This document shows, one piece after another, positions 20,467 through 28,856 of a DNA stretch of 37,904 nt (the first letter of the stretch is position 1; each line of letters begins with the position of its first letter). The DNA is from Sulfuricurvum sp. (GTDB lineage: Bacteria; Campylobacterota; Campylobacteria; Campylobacterales; Sulfurimonadaceae): contig JAGXFM010000029.1 in the NCBI GenBank assembly GCA_024637215.1, positions 1-37,904 on the forward strand, read 5' to 3'. Below the pieces are notes generated by a model, which was not told where the DNA came from, did not search any database, and worked only from the letters and a program-made list of their open reading frames with translations. A program made the position numbers and the translations under genes.

Positions 20467-21213
20467 TTACATAAACATTCCGCCGTTGACTTTGAGGGTC
20501 TCTCCGGTGATATAGCTCGCATGATCACTAAGTAAAAATGCCGTTGCTTCAGCAACTTCTGCAGCATTCCCAAAACGGGCCATCGGGATTTTTGCGGTAA
20601 ATGCCGCTTTCACTTCCTCCTTAAGCTCATCGGTCATATCGGTGGCGATAAAGCCCGGAGTGATACAGTTGTAGCGGATACCGCTGGTTGCCGCTTCGAT
20701 GGCAAAACTTTTTGTCATCGCGATCATACCCCCCTTAGAGGCTGCATAGTTGGTTTGTCCCGCATTGCCTGTTTCACCGACGATGGAAGCCATATTAACG
20801 ATACTTCCGAATTTTTGTTTGCGCATCGCCTTCATCGCTTCGCGACATCCGATAAATGCCGATGTGAGGTTTGCATCCAATACACTGGTGAACTCTTCCG
20901 CTTTCATACGCAATGCCAGTTTATCATTCGTAATCCCTGCGTTGTTAACGAGATACGAGAGTTCACCGTCCGCATCAATGATAGTTTTGATGGCATCCAC
21001 AAATGCCGCTTCGTCCGCTACGTCAAATCCGATAACCGCCGCTTGACCGCCCGCTGATTCAATCTCCGCTTTAACCGCATCTGCCGCTGTCGCACCGTGA
21101 CGGTAGTTGATCCATACTTTCAAGCCATAGCCTGCCAATACTTTTGCCACTTCCGCTCCGATTCCTCGGCTTGAACCTGTTACCAATACATTTTTACCTG
21201 TGAATTTCATCAT
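20467..21213 (-). CDS. fabG: 3-oxoacyl-ACP reductase
   Basis: KNVLVTGSSRGIGAEVAKVLAGYG, NNAGIT, S..YxxxK (NYAASKGGM), GFIATDMTDEL, SYITGETLKVNGGMFM. Confidence 0.96.
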   Translation of the reverse strand: MMKFTGKNVLVTGSSRGIGAEVAKVLAGYGLKVWINYRHGATAADAVKAEIESAGGQAAVIGFDVADEAAFVDAIKTIIDADGELSYLVNNAGITNDKLALRMKAEEFTSVLDANLTSAFIGCREAMKAMRKQKFGSIVNMASIVGETGNAGQTNYAASKGGMIAMTKSFAIEAATSGIRYNCITPGFIATDMTDELKEEVKAAFTAKIPMARFGNAAEVAEATAFLLSDHASYITGETLKVNGGMFM

Positions 21214-21219
21214 TATCCT

Positions 21220-22695
21220 TTATATAAGTGGTGTGTCCATCTCGGACGGAATTTCAAGCTCCATCAGTTTTAAAACTGTCGGTGCGACGTTATTAAGAGC
21301 TCCGGAATGAACTTCATTCACCCCCTCCGCCATAACGAAACACCATACTTTACCGACCGTATGATTGGTGAGCATATTTCCCGCATCATCCCGCATCTCT
21401 TCACAATTGCCGTGATCAGAGGTAATGACAAGAGAATAATCGTTACGTTTGGCTGCTTCGATAATCCTCCCCAACTCTTGATCGACCGCTTCAACCGCGC
21501 TTACCGCCGCTTCAAAATTGCCGGTATGTCCAACCATATCCCCGTTGGCAAAATTGACAACCACAAAATTATACCCTTCATTCATTGCGTTAAGAACAGC
21601 ATCACCCACTTCGGGAGCAGACATCTGAGGCTGCATATCATACGTTTTAACCTGCGGGCTCGGGATCAATACTCGTGTCTCATTTTCATACGGCTCTTCT
21701 ACACCGCCGTTAAAGAAAAAGGTGACATGGGCGTATTTTTCAGTCTCCGCCGTATGAAGCTGACGAAGCCCCGCTTTAGAGATAACTTCCGCCAAAGTAT
21801 TGACTGGGGCATCTTTTGGAAAAAGTACCGGATACGGGAAGTTTTTATCGTACTGTGTCATCGTTGCCAAATGGGTCGGGATAAATTCTCTTTCAAAACC
21901 TTTAAAGGAGGGGTCACCGATGGCCGTTGTGAGCTCGCGCATACGGTCACTTCGGAAATTGAGGGTCAATACCGCATCTCCCTCTTTAAATCCTTCATAC
22001 CCGTAAAACGCACTCGGGGTTATAAACTCGTCGCTCTCTCCGACGGCATAGGCATTTTCGATATAATCGGCAGCACTTTGCTCACTTTTTGGAATGGCGT
22101 TCACGATAGCCTCATACCCGCTCTTGACACGATCCCAACGATTATCCCGATCCATGCTAAAAAAACGTCCTCCGATGGAGCCGATTTTTACATTCGGATA
22201 GCCGTGTGCATTCACCGTATGCAAAAAGAGTTTCGCCGAGGTAGGGGCAACATCCCGTCCGTCGGTAATTAAATGAAGCCATACCTCTTTTCCCGCTTCG
22301 GCGGCTATCTCTGCTACCCCTATAATATGATCGATATGCGAATGAACTCCGCCATCACTCATCAGCGCAATCAGGTGAAGCCGCTTGCTAGTCTTGAGAA
22401 GAGAAGAGAAGATCGTGTTGTGTGCAAATGTCCCCTCTTCAAGAGCAAGAGAAATTTTGACCAGATCCTGATACAATACCCGACCGCTTCCGATCGACAT
22501 ATGTCCCACTTCGGAATTGCCCATTTGCCCCTCGGGGAGACCGACACTCAAACCGAAAGTATCGATCAGAGCATAAGGAACTTCACTAAATAAGTGATCG
22601 TAGGTCGGCTTTTTCGCAGCGTGAAAAGCATTAAAATCACGTTTCGGCGAGTATCCGATGCCGTCTGTGATGACCAAAACGGTTTTTTTACTCAA
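21220..22695 (-). CDS. gpmI: 2,3-bisphosphoglycerate-independent phosphoglycerate mutase
   Basis: VLVITDGIGYSP, GQMGNSEVGHMSIGSGRVLYQDL, HLIALMSDGGVHSHIDH, NFANGDMVGHTG, ITSDHGNCEEM. Confidence 0.98.
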   Translation of the reverse strand: MSKKTVLVITDGIGYSPKRDFNAFHAAKKPTYDHLFSEVPYALIDTFGLSVGLPEGQMGNSEVGHMSIGSGRVLYQDLVKISLALEEGTFAHNTIFSSLLKTSKRLHLIALMSDGGVHSHIDHIIGVAEIAAEAGKEVWLHLITDGRDVAPTSAKLFLHTVNAHGYPNVKIGSIGGRFFSMDRDNRWDRVKSGYEAIVNAIPKSEQSAADYIENAYAVGESDEFITPSAFYGYEGFKEGDAVLTLNFRSDRMRELTTAIGDPSFKGFEREFIPTHLATMTQYDKNFPYPVLFPKDAPVNTLAEVISKAGLRQLHTAETEKYAHVTFFFNGGVEEPYENETRVLIPSPQVKTYDMQPQMSAPEVGDAVLNAMNEGYNFVVVNFANGDMVGHTGNFEAAVSAVEAVDQELGRIIEAAKRNDYSLVITSDHGNCEEMRDDAGNMLTNHTVGKVWCFVMAEGVNEVHSGALNNVAPTVLKLMELEIPSEMDTPLI

Positions 22696-22788
22696 ATTGG
22701 CTCCTTCGATTAATCAAACTTTGGGGGGATTATATTAAAATGTCACTTTTGCATTGCTTTTGAAATTTAATCATAAAGAGTTAATAGT

Positions 22789-23847
22789 ATGTTATATTGG
22801 TTTCACCAGACCCTCGGAATTAATCTATTTCAGTACATCACCCTTCGCGCAGGGGCTGCTTTTTTTATCGGGATGCTCCTTACCCTCTTTTTAATGCCGC
22901 GATTTATCGTATGGGCTCAACGCTCCGCCCGTGTTCAACCGATTAATGAATACGTCAGTGCCCATCAGGGCAAAGCCAAAACACCCACTATGGGAGGAAT
23001 TGTTTTTATCGTATCTACGATTATCGCCTCATTATTAACGGTTAACGTAATGAACCCGTTTGCTATCGGCGGCCTTCTTACCCTTGTATTTTACGCGTAT
23101 ATCGGTTTTACCGACGACTGGGGTAAAATTCGAGGCGGAAACAATCGCGCAGGACTTAGCGCTCGTGCCAAACTCGCCCTCCAAATTGTGTTCGGTATTG
23201 CCATCGGATTATTTTTGATTTATGTCGCCAAACTCGAAACCGGGTTTTATCTCCCTTTTATCAAATTAAGTCTTTTTGATATGGAGGGGTGGAGCGTCGC
23301 ATTTTGGGTATTTGTCATTATCGCTACTTCTAATGCCGTCAACCTCACCGACGGACTCGATGGACTGGCAACGGTCCCTTCCATATTCGCCTTACTCTCG
23401 CTCAGTGTGATTGTTTATATTGTGGGGAATGCCGCCTTATCTCATTATCTTTTGATGCCGAAGATCCCTGCTGGGGAAGTGGTGATTATCGCTGCGGCAC
23501 TGATGGGTTCGCTGCTTGGATTTTTATGGTTCAATTGCCATCCGGCACAAGTTTTTATGGGGGATAGCGGTTCATTAACCATCGGCGCTTTTATCGCCTA
23601 TATGGCAATCATCGGGAAAAGTGAGATCCTCCTTATTCTCATCGGTTTGATTTTCGTGATCGAAACCGTCTCGGTCATCTTACAGGTCGGAAGTTACAAA
23701 CTCCGTAAAAAACGGGTCTTTTTAATGGCACCGATCCATCACCATTTTGAGATGAAACAGTGGGCAGAAAACAAAATTATCGTCCGTTTCTGGATTATCT
23801 CCCTCTTATCCAATATTTTCGCACTCATTACTTTAAAGATTCGCTAA
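22789..23847 (+). CDS. mraY: Phospho-N-acetylmuramoyl-pentapeptide-transferase
   Basis: KTPTMGGIVFI, FTDDW, NLTDGLDGLA, VFMGDSGSLTIGAFI, PIHHHFEMKQWAENKIIVRFW. Confidence 0.99.
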   Translation: MLYWFHQTLGINLFQYITLRAGAAFFIGMLLTLFLMPRFIVWAQRSARVQPINEYVSAHQGKAKTPTMGGIVFIVSTIIASLLTVNVMNPFAIGGLLTLVFYAYIGFTDDWGKIRGGNNRAGLSARAKLALQIVFGIAIGLFLIYVAKLETGFYLPFIKLSLFDMEGWSVAFWVFVIIATSNAVNLTDGLDGLATVPSIFALLSLSVIVYIVGNAALSHYLLMPKIPAGEVVIIAAALMGSLLGFLWFNCHPAQVFMGDSGSLTIGAFIAYMAIIGKSEILLILIGLIFVIETVSVILQVGSYKLRKKRVFLMAPIHHHFEMKQWAENKIIVRFWIISLLSNIFALITLKIR

Positions 23848-25055
23848 TGAAAAATCAAAACATCGCCTGCTTCGGGTACGGCAAAACGACCCGTGCTATC
23901 GCCAAACATTTCGGTCCTTGTACCTTTTTCGATGATAAATTTACCGAATCTTCGATTGATGAAGAGGGAAATTTTCTCAAACCGATCCATGAATTCGACA
24001 CCACACTCTTTACCCATGAAATTCCCTCACCCGGATTTCCGCCGTCACATTCACTGATTCAAAGTGCACAGCACCTTATCAGCGAGTACGATTTCTTCGC
24101 TCCGAAAATGCCTTTTTCGATTTGGATCAGCGGAACGAACGGTAAAACCACGACGACCCAAATGGTGGAACACCTCCTTAGCGACAAAGGGACTATCAGC
24201 GGCGGAAACATCGGAACTCCCCTTGCCGACATGTCGAGCGAAGCTCCTATTTGGATTTTAGAGACCAGTTCGTTTAGTATGCACTACAACACCGTAGCCT
24301 CTCCTAACATCTACGCGCTTCTTCCCGTCACTCCCGATCATGTGAGCTGGCATGGAAGTATGCAGGCGTATTACGATGCGAAGCTCAAACCGCTCTCGAT
24401 GATGAGGGAGGGGGAAGCGATTCTTCTGCCGAAGATGTTTGCCGATGCCCCGACAAACGGATTTAAAATCATCTACGAAGATGAAAAAGATCTCGCCGAG
24501 TATTTTGGTTTTGATGCTTCAAAAATCAAATTCAAAGGGGCTTTTTTAATGGATGCCATGATCGCGATGGGAATTGATAAGATTCTCTATGACCGCTGCG
24601 ATTATGACCGTATCAATGCGTTTGTCCTCGATCCTCACCGCCAAGAAGAGTTCCGTGACGGTCGTGATCGTCTCTGGGTCAATGACTCCAAAGCGACTAA
24701 CATCGATGCAACATTGGCCGCTTTGCGTACCTATGGCTCTTATCCAATCTACTTGGTGCTCGGTGGGGATGATAAGGGGGTAGAGCTCGAAGAGCTTTTT
24801 ACCCCCCTTAAACGTTACGAAGTAAGTGTATATGCTATCGGAGCCAATGCTCTGCGTCTTGAAGCCTTATGTAAACAATACGATATCCCTTGTGTTCTCT
24901 GTCATACGCTGGATGTTGCGGTAGAGCAAATTAGTAAAAAACATAACCGTCACAGTATCGCCATACTCTCCCCTGCAGCGGCAAGTTTAGATCAATTTAC
25001 CTCATATGCACAGCGAGGCAACCTTTTTAAAGAGCTTGCAAAAGCGACAAAATAG
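23847..25055 (+). CDS. murD: UDP-N-acetylmuramoylalanine--D-glutamate ligase
   Basis: ATG at 23847 overlaps the mraY stop (TAATG); ISGTNGKTTTTQMVEHLL, NIGTPL, NDSKATNIDATLAAL, LVLGGDDKG. Track start 23760 lies inside mraY. Confidence 0.96.
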   Translation: MKNQNIACFGYGKTTRAIAKHFGPCTFFDDKFTESSIDEEGNFLKPIHEFDTTLFTHEIPSPGFPPSHSLIQSAQHLISEYDFFAPKMPFSIWISGTNGKTTTTQMVEHLLSDKGTISGGNIGTPLADMSSEAPIWILETSSFSMHYNTVASPNIYALLPVTPDHVSWHGSMQAYYDAKLKPLSMMREGEAILLPKMFADAPTNGFKIIYEDEKDLAEYFGFDASKIKFKGAFLMDAMIAMGIDKILYDRCDYDRINAFVLDPHRQEEFRDGRDRLWVNDSKATNIDATLAALRTYGSYPIYLVLGGDDKGVELEELFTPLKRYEVSVYAIGANALRLEALCKQYDIPCVLCHTLDVAVEQISKKHNRHSIAILSPAAASLDQFTSYAQRGNLFKELAKATK

Positions 25056-25096
25056 TCGTTCGCTCCTCTTTAAGCTTGTTTTTAAGCTTCTGAGGC

Positions 25097-25102
25097 TATA
25101 AT
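25097..25102 (+). promoter_or_regulatory. -10 element of the tRNA-Phe promoter
   Basis: TATAAT 18 nt upstream of the mature tRNA 5' end; weak -35 candidate TTGTTT upstream. Confidence 0.5.
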
Positions 25103-25119
25103 TTCACCCTCACAAACGT

Positions 25120-25195
25120 GGCCAATTAGCTCAGTCGGTAGAGCAAATGACTGAAAATCATTGTGTCCTTGGTTCGATTCCGAGATTGGCCACCA
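25120..25195 (+). tRNA. tRNA-Phe (GAA)
   Basis: GGCCAATTAGCTCAGTCGGTAGAGCAAATGACTGAAAATCATTGTGTCCTTGGTTCGATTCCGAGATTGGCCACCA; 7-bp acceptor, anticodon loop CTGAAAA, encoded CCA. Confidence 0.98.
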
Positions 25196-25314
25196 CCACT
25201 TTTAAAAACTCCCAAAATAAAAACTTAAACAATTACTTCATTCACTAATAGATAGTATTATTTTATTAACTCGAAGAAATCAATCTATTATTGCAGAGTA
25301 TATTGGATCAAAGT

Positions 25315-26691
25315 CTATGCGTTATAGACCTCTATTCGATTTCTACCGTTCTTTTTCGCTTCGTATAAAACCCCGTCCGCTTTTTCAAAAAGTGTTTTCT
25401 TGTCATCATCGTCACAAAGCTGAGCAATACCGAAGCTCAACGTGATCTCTTTTTCGACATAGCTAAACGTATGTGCTTGCACGAGCTTTCTCAAGTTTTC
25501 AGCCAAATTATGGGCACCGACGATTTCTGTCGAAGGGGTCAAAACAACAAACTCTTCTCCACCCCATCGAGCAAAAATATCTCCGTTTTTAATATGATCG
25601 GCGATAAGACCTACCAACTCTTTTAGGATAATATCCCCAGCTTGATGTCCATAGGTATCGTTTATCAGTTTAAAATGGTCAACGTCAAAAATGATCAAAC
25701 TAAGCGGGAGATTGTTTTGTTTCGCTCGAGCAATCTCTATACTAAAAATATCTTCAAAGTTTTCCCGATTATTGATCCCCGTGAGATTATCTTTAAACGC
25801 TTTTTGCTCTAACGTATTGGTCATGGAATAGAGCTCGTCTACTTTGCTTTTCATCGCTTTATTGATATTTCTAAGCTGTTGTTTTGTCTCTTCTAACTCG
25901 GTAATATCATGTCGAATCGCGATGTACTCTACCACATCACCATCCACATCCAAAATCGGTATGACAGTGGTATCAACGATATACTGCCCCCCGTCTTTTT
26001 TCATGTTTGTTACCACCCCGTTCCAGCTCTTTTTTGCTTTGATGGTATCCCATAGATCTTTAAACGCTTCTCTTGGCATATCAGGGTGTCGAATGATGTT
26101 ATGCGGTTTTCCTATGAGTTCGTCACGTGTGTATCCCGATATCTCACAAAACTTGTCATTAACGTAGGTGATAACCCCTTTCGGGTTTGTTTTTGAGACG
26201 ATATTACTTAAATCTACCGCTTTTTTATACTCAGTTAAAAGATTTGAATTTTCACTTTTATAGTTCTGATTGCTTTGGGTGAGAATTTCAAAATTATTTG
26301 CCAAATCATTACCCATCTCCAGCGTAAGAGAATCAATTTCGCGTTGCAAAGCAAAAGAGAGGTTCCCATTTTCAAAAATGATCTCCTCTATCGCATTTTT
26401 GAGTTTTGTAATGAGGGTGAAAAGATCAGGGACTGTCACATTGTAGTTGTTCAGCAATTGTAAAAAGTCTAATTTTACTTGGCATTCCGAGACGGTGGCA
26501 CGCCATTCTATGACACTGATATAACAATCGCAAAATTGATAAAAAAGGTGAGTGTTTTTTTCAATTACAGGTAAAGAGTGTCTGTGCAGAACATTTTGCA
26601 CTTCACTTTTATTCATCCATCTTTTGATAATTTCATTTCTGTTAATACGCAAAAAATAGGAAAACTCTTCACTATTTATAATCTTGATCAT
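25315..26691 (-). CDS. Diguanylate cyclase with N-terminal helical region and Aer-like PAS domain
   Basis: PAS: NPKGVITYVNDKFCEISGYTRDELIGKPHNIIRHPDMPREAFKDLW...; GGDEF domain with GGEEF (DIFARWGGEEFVVL). Confidence 0.92.
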   Translation of the reverse strand: MIKIINSEEFSYFLRINRNEIIKRWMNKSEVQNVLHRHSLPVIEKNTHLFYQFCDCYISVIEWRATVSECQVKLDFLQLLNNYNVTVPDLFTLITKLKNAIEEIIFENGNLSFALQREIDSLTLEMGNDLANNFEILTQSNQNYKSENSNLLTEYKKAVDLSNIVSKTNPKGVITYVNDKFCEISGYTRDELIGKPHNIIRHPDMPREAFKDLWDTIKAKKSWNGVVTNMKKDGGQYIVDTTVIPILDVDGDVVEYIAIRHDITELEETKQQLRNINKAMKSKVDELYSMTNTLEQKAFKDNLTGINNRENFEDIFSIEIARAKQNNLPLSLIIFDVDHFKLINDTYGHQAGDIILKELVGLIADHIKNGDIFARWGGEEFVVLTPSTEIVGAHNLAENLRKLVQAHTFSYVEKEITLSFGIAQLCDDDDKKTLFEKADGVLYEAKKNGRNRIEVYNA

Positions 26692-26766
26692 ACTATTCTC
26701 ACCTTTTATATCTCCTCAGTCCCTAAGAAATGTTGTATTATAGCGTCATTCAACCATAGGGTAGTT

Positions 26767-27024
26767 ATGAAAACTGTTTGTTTTTTATTCTTTATTACCG
26801 CCAGCTTGTGTGCAGACACTGCAGAGAAAAAATGGATTCAAATTCAGCCGATCGATCTTACCGAAAAGAAAAAAATCGATACCAATGTTTCTGCACCGAA
26901 ATCTGAGCATAAACTCATCCAAAACGTTAAAATTTTTCAGCAACTTCTCGACAAAAGCAGAGGTGACTTACCGACGAAAGCGACTAAAAGTTGGTACTCT
27001 CTTGATACAATGGATAACGATTAG
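26767..27024 (+). CDS. Small exported protein of unknown function
   Basis: MKTVCFLFFITASLCADTAEKKW... looks like a signal peptide; track start 26578 is probably too far upstream and overlaps the divergent GGDEF gene. Confidence 0.55.
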   Translation: MKTVCFLFFITASLCADTAEKKWIQIQPIDLTEKKKIDTNVSAPKSEHKLIQNVKIFQQLLDKSRGDLPTKATKSWYSLDTMDND

Positions 27025-27035
27025 GTTTTGTGCCA

Positions 27036-27257
27036 TTAAATCAACCCATCCCGTTGCATTCGCTCTTGAAGTGCGATAAGAATATACGCACTTACCGTCC
27101 CTCCGTGAAATTTACGGATTTTATCTTCCCATCCCGTCGGGATGGTAATGAGCTTTTTTTTCTTCTCTTTTTCGCTTTTTATTTTTACCTCTTGCTCACT
27201 CATCGCGGCAGAATTTTTTACTTTTTCAATGTTTTGCAAAAAACTTTTCTTAGCCAA
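27036..27257 (-). CDS. Small basic ribbon-helix-helix-like protein, putative ParA partner
   Basis: 73 aa; lysine-rich N-terminus then KLITIPTGWEDKIRKFHGGTVSAYILIALQERMQRDGLI (strand-helix-helix pattern); directly downstream of the ParA-like gene. Confidence 0.6.
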   Translation of the reverse strand: MAKKSFLQNIEKVKNSAAMSEQEVKIKSEKEKKKKLITIPTGWEDKIRKFHGGTVSAYILIALQERMQRDGLI

Positions 27258-27286
27258 TTTATATCCTTTATATATATTTTAGATAT

Positions 27287-27931
27287 TTATTTTATATTTA
27301 ATATAGATTTTACTTCCGCAAACAACTCATCCATCTCTTGATCGGCACGGCTGAAAATTCGATACTCTTTGATACTTTTCCCCTCGCCGACTGAATGGGC
27401 GATATCTACACGCTGGCGGAGAATAGAAACCATCAGCTCAAAATGCTCCGACATACAAATAAAATCAACCAACTCTCCGAACCGCTTCATTGAAGGATTA
27501 ATGTTATTAAAAAGGACATGGGTCTTGATCGTTTCACCTTGTATGATTGAGAGACTTTTGAGAATCTCCTCGTATTTTTGTAATCCCATCAAATCAAAAG
27601 GCTTATCACTCACGGGGGTCATAAGCAGATCCGATGCAATAATGGCAACACGATTAAAGGCACTGTCAAACCCTCCCGAATCAATAATGGTGAGAATCTC
27701 CTCCGAATCTTCTGCCGCGTATTGTGCCAACTCTTCGGCAGTATCAAAGTGTATCATCGGTATCGGAACAAGCCCATGCTCATGTCGTAGTGCATTGGTT
27801 ACCGTCAGGGAACGCTGCGTATCAAGATCCACAATACGCGTATCGATAATTTTAGAGAAGTTGACGGCAAGGTTCCATGCTATCGTGGATTTACCGACTC
27901 CCCCTTTTTGATGCGAAAGTGTAAGGATCAT
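27287..27931 (-). CDS. ParA-family ATPase (short, type Ib-like)
   Basis: MILTLSHQKGGVGKSTIAWNLA deviant Walker A; IIDSGGFDSAFNRVAIIASDLLMTPVSDKPFDLMG. ATG at 27931 has AAGGA upstream; the track start at 27946 would put that SD inside the coding region. Confidence 0.88.
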   Translation of the reverse strand: MILTLSHQKGGVGKSTIAWNLAVNFSKIIDTRIVDLDTQRSLTVTNALRHEHGLVPIPMIHFDTAEELAQYAAEDSEEILTIIDSGGFDSAFNRVAIIASDLLMTPVSDKPFDLMGLQKYEEILKSLSIIQGETIKTHVLFNNINPSMKRFGELVDFICMSEHFELMVSILRQRVDIAHSVGEGKSIKEYRIFSRADQEMDELFAEVKSILNIK

Positions 27932-27984
27932 TTGATATCCTTTCAATATAAATAGAATATGTAAAGTATATATTTCAAATACTT

Positions 27985-28006
27985 AAAATAGGTAATTGCC
28001 TATTTT
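27985..28006. repeat. Inverted repeat upstream of the ParA-like gene
   Basis: AAAATAGG-TAATTG-CCTATTTT, perfect 8-bp arms. Confidence 0.6.
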
Positions 28007-28010
28007 CAAC

Positions 28011-28030
28011 AATCCTCTATAGAGAGGATT
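28011..28030. repeat. Second inverted repeat upstream of the ParA-like gene
   Basis: AATCCTCT-ATAG-AGAGGATT, perfect 8-bp arms. Confidence 0.6.
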
Positions 28031-28067
28031 AATATCAAATATTTTATAATACGCATAAATTACTTAT

Positions 28068-28856
28068 ATGATAGATAATACGATGGATACACTTAGACTA
28101 CAACCGATTGTCGAACAACTCCTCACGATTCAAAGCTATCGCAGAACCTTCAGTTTCGAGTTCGAAGGGGAAAAGCTGTGGGTTAAACAGCCTGAAATCG
28201 GTGAGGCCAATATTTGGCATACGCTAGCCCTCCTCTTTTCTAAAGTATTAAAAAACAATTTTTTCAAACCGACGGTCGTGACCGATCCTAAAGCATCCTT
28301 AGCCTATGAAGCAAAAAAACTTGCTTTTCTAAAGACTCAAAGAGTCAATGTTCCTGAAGTAATCATTGCCCATGAAAATTATCTGGTTCTAAAAGACGGG
28401 GGAGTCCCTCTTAGCTCGCTACTTAATCAAGATGAGACTACTCTTGATGAAAAAATTGAAATCTGTAATAAACTCTCCGCTGCTCTTGCGGATATGCATA
28501 ATAAAGGTCTTTATCACTCTCGTCCGGCATTACGTGATATCACCTACAAAGAGGGAAAAATCTATTTTATGGATTTTGAAGAGAACTTAGAACCAACCCT
28601 TACCCCTCAAGAAGCAATTATCCGAGACGGATTTATATTTGTTCACGCCCTCTACCGCAAACTCCATTCACCTGAACTAATCGCTATCACCCTGGAGAGC
28701 TATCATCGTTCACTCCGTCCTGATTTGTGGGATAACTTAGTGAGTGAGGGGAGCCGCTATCGTCTAACCTACCTGCTGATCCGATCGATAAAGCGTTTTT
28801 TAGGGAAAGACGGCTTAGCCATTTATCAAACACTCCATTATTTCAGGAAATTTTAA
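28068..28856 (+). CDS. WaaP/Bud32-like protein kinase-fold protein
   Basis: LWVKQPEIGEANIWH...AYEAKKLAFLKTQRVNVPEVIIAHENYLVLKDGG...LADMHNKGLYHSRPALRDITYKEGKIYFMDFEEN; catalytic-loop/DFE-like pattern. ATG at 28068 or 28083. Confidence 0.65.
   Translation: MIDNTMDTLRLQPIVEQLLTIQSYRRTFSFEFEGEKLWVKQPEIGEANIWHTLALLFSKVLKNNFFKPTVVTDPKASLAYEAKKLAFLKTQRVNVPEVIIAHENYLVLKDGGVPLSSLLNQDETTLDEKIEICNKLSAALADMHNKGLYHSRPALRDITYKEGKIYFMDFEENLEPTLTPQEAIIRDGFIFVHALYRKLHSPELIAITLESYHRSLRPDLWDNLVSEGSRYRLTYLLIRSIKRFLGKDGLAIYQTLHYFRKF

Noticed and set aside
21307-22272. 321-aa + strand ORF
   Set aside because: Entirely antisense to gpmI, no recognisable domains, cysteine/histidine/arginine-rich composition typical of shadow ORFs.
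25067-25089. Direct AAGCTT repeat/palindrome upstream of tRNA-Phe as a possible integration (att) site
   Set aside because: No duplicated tRNA 3' end, integrase or insertion seen; more simply part of the promoter region.
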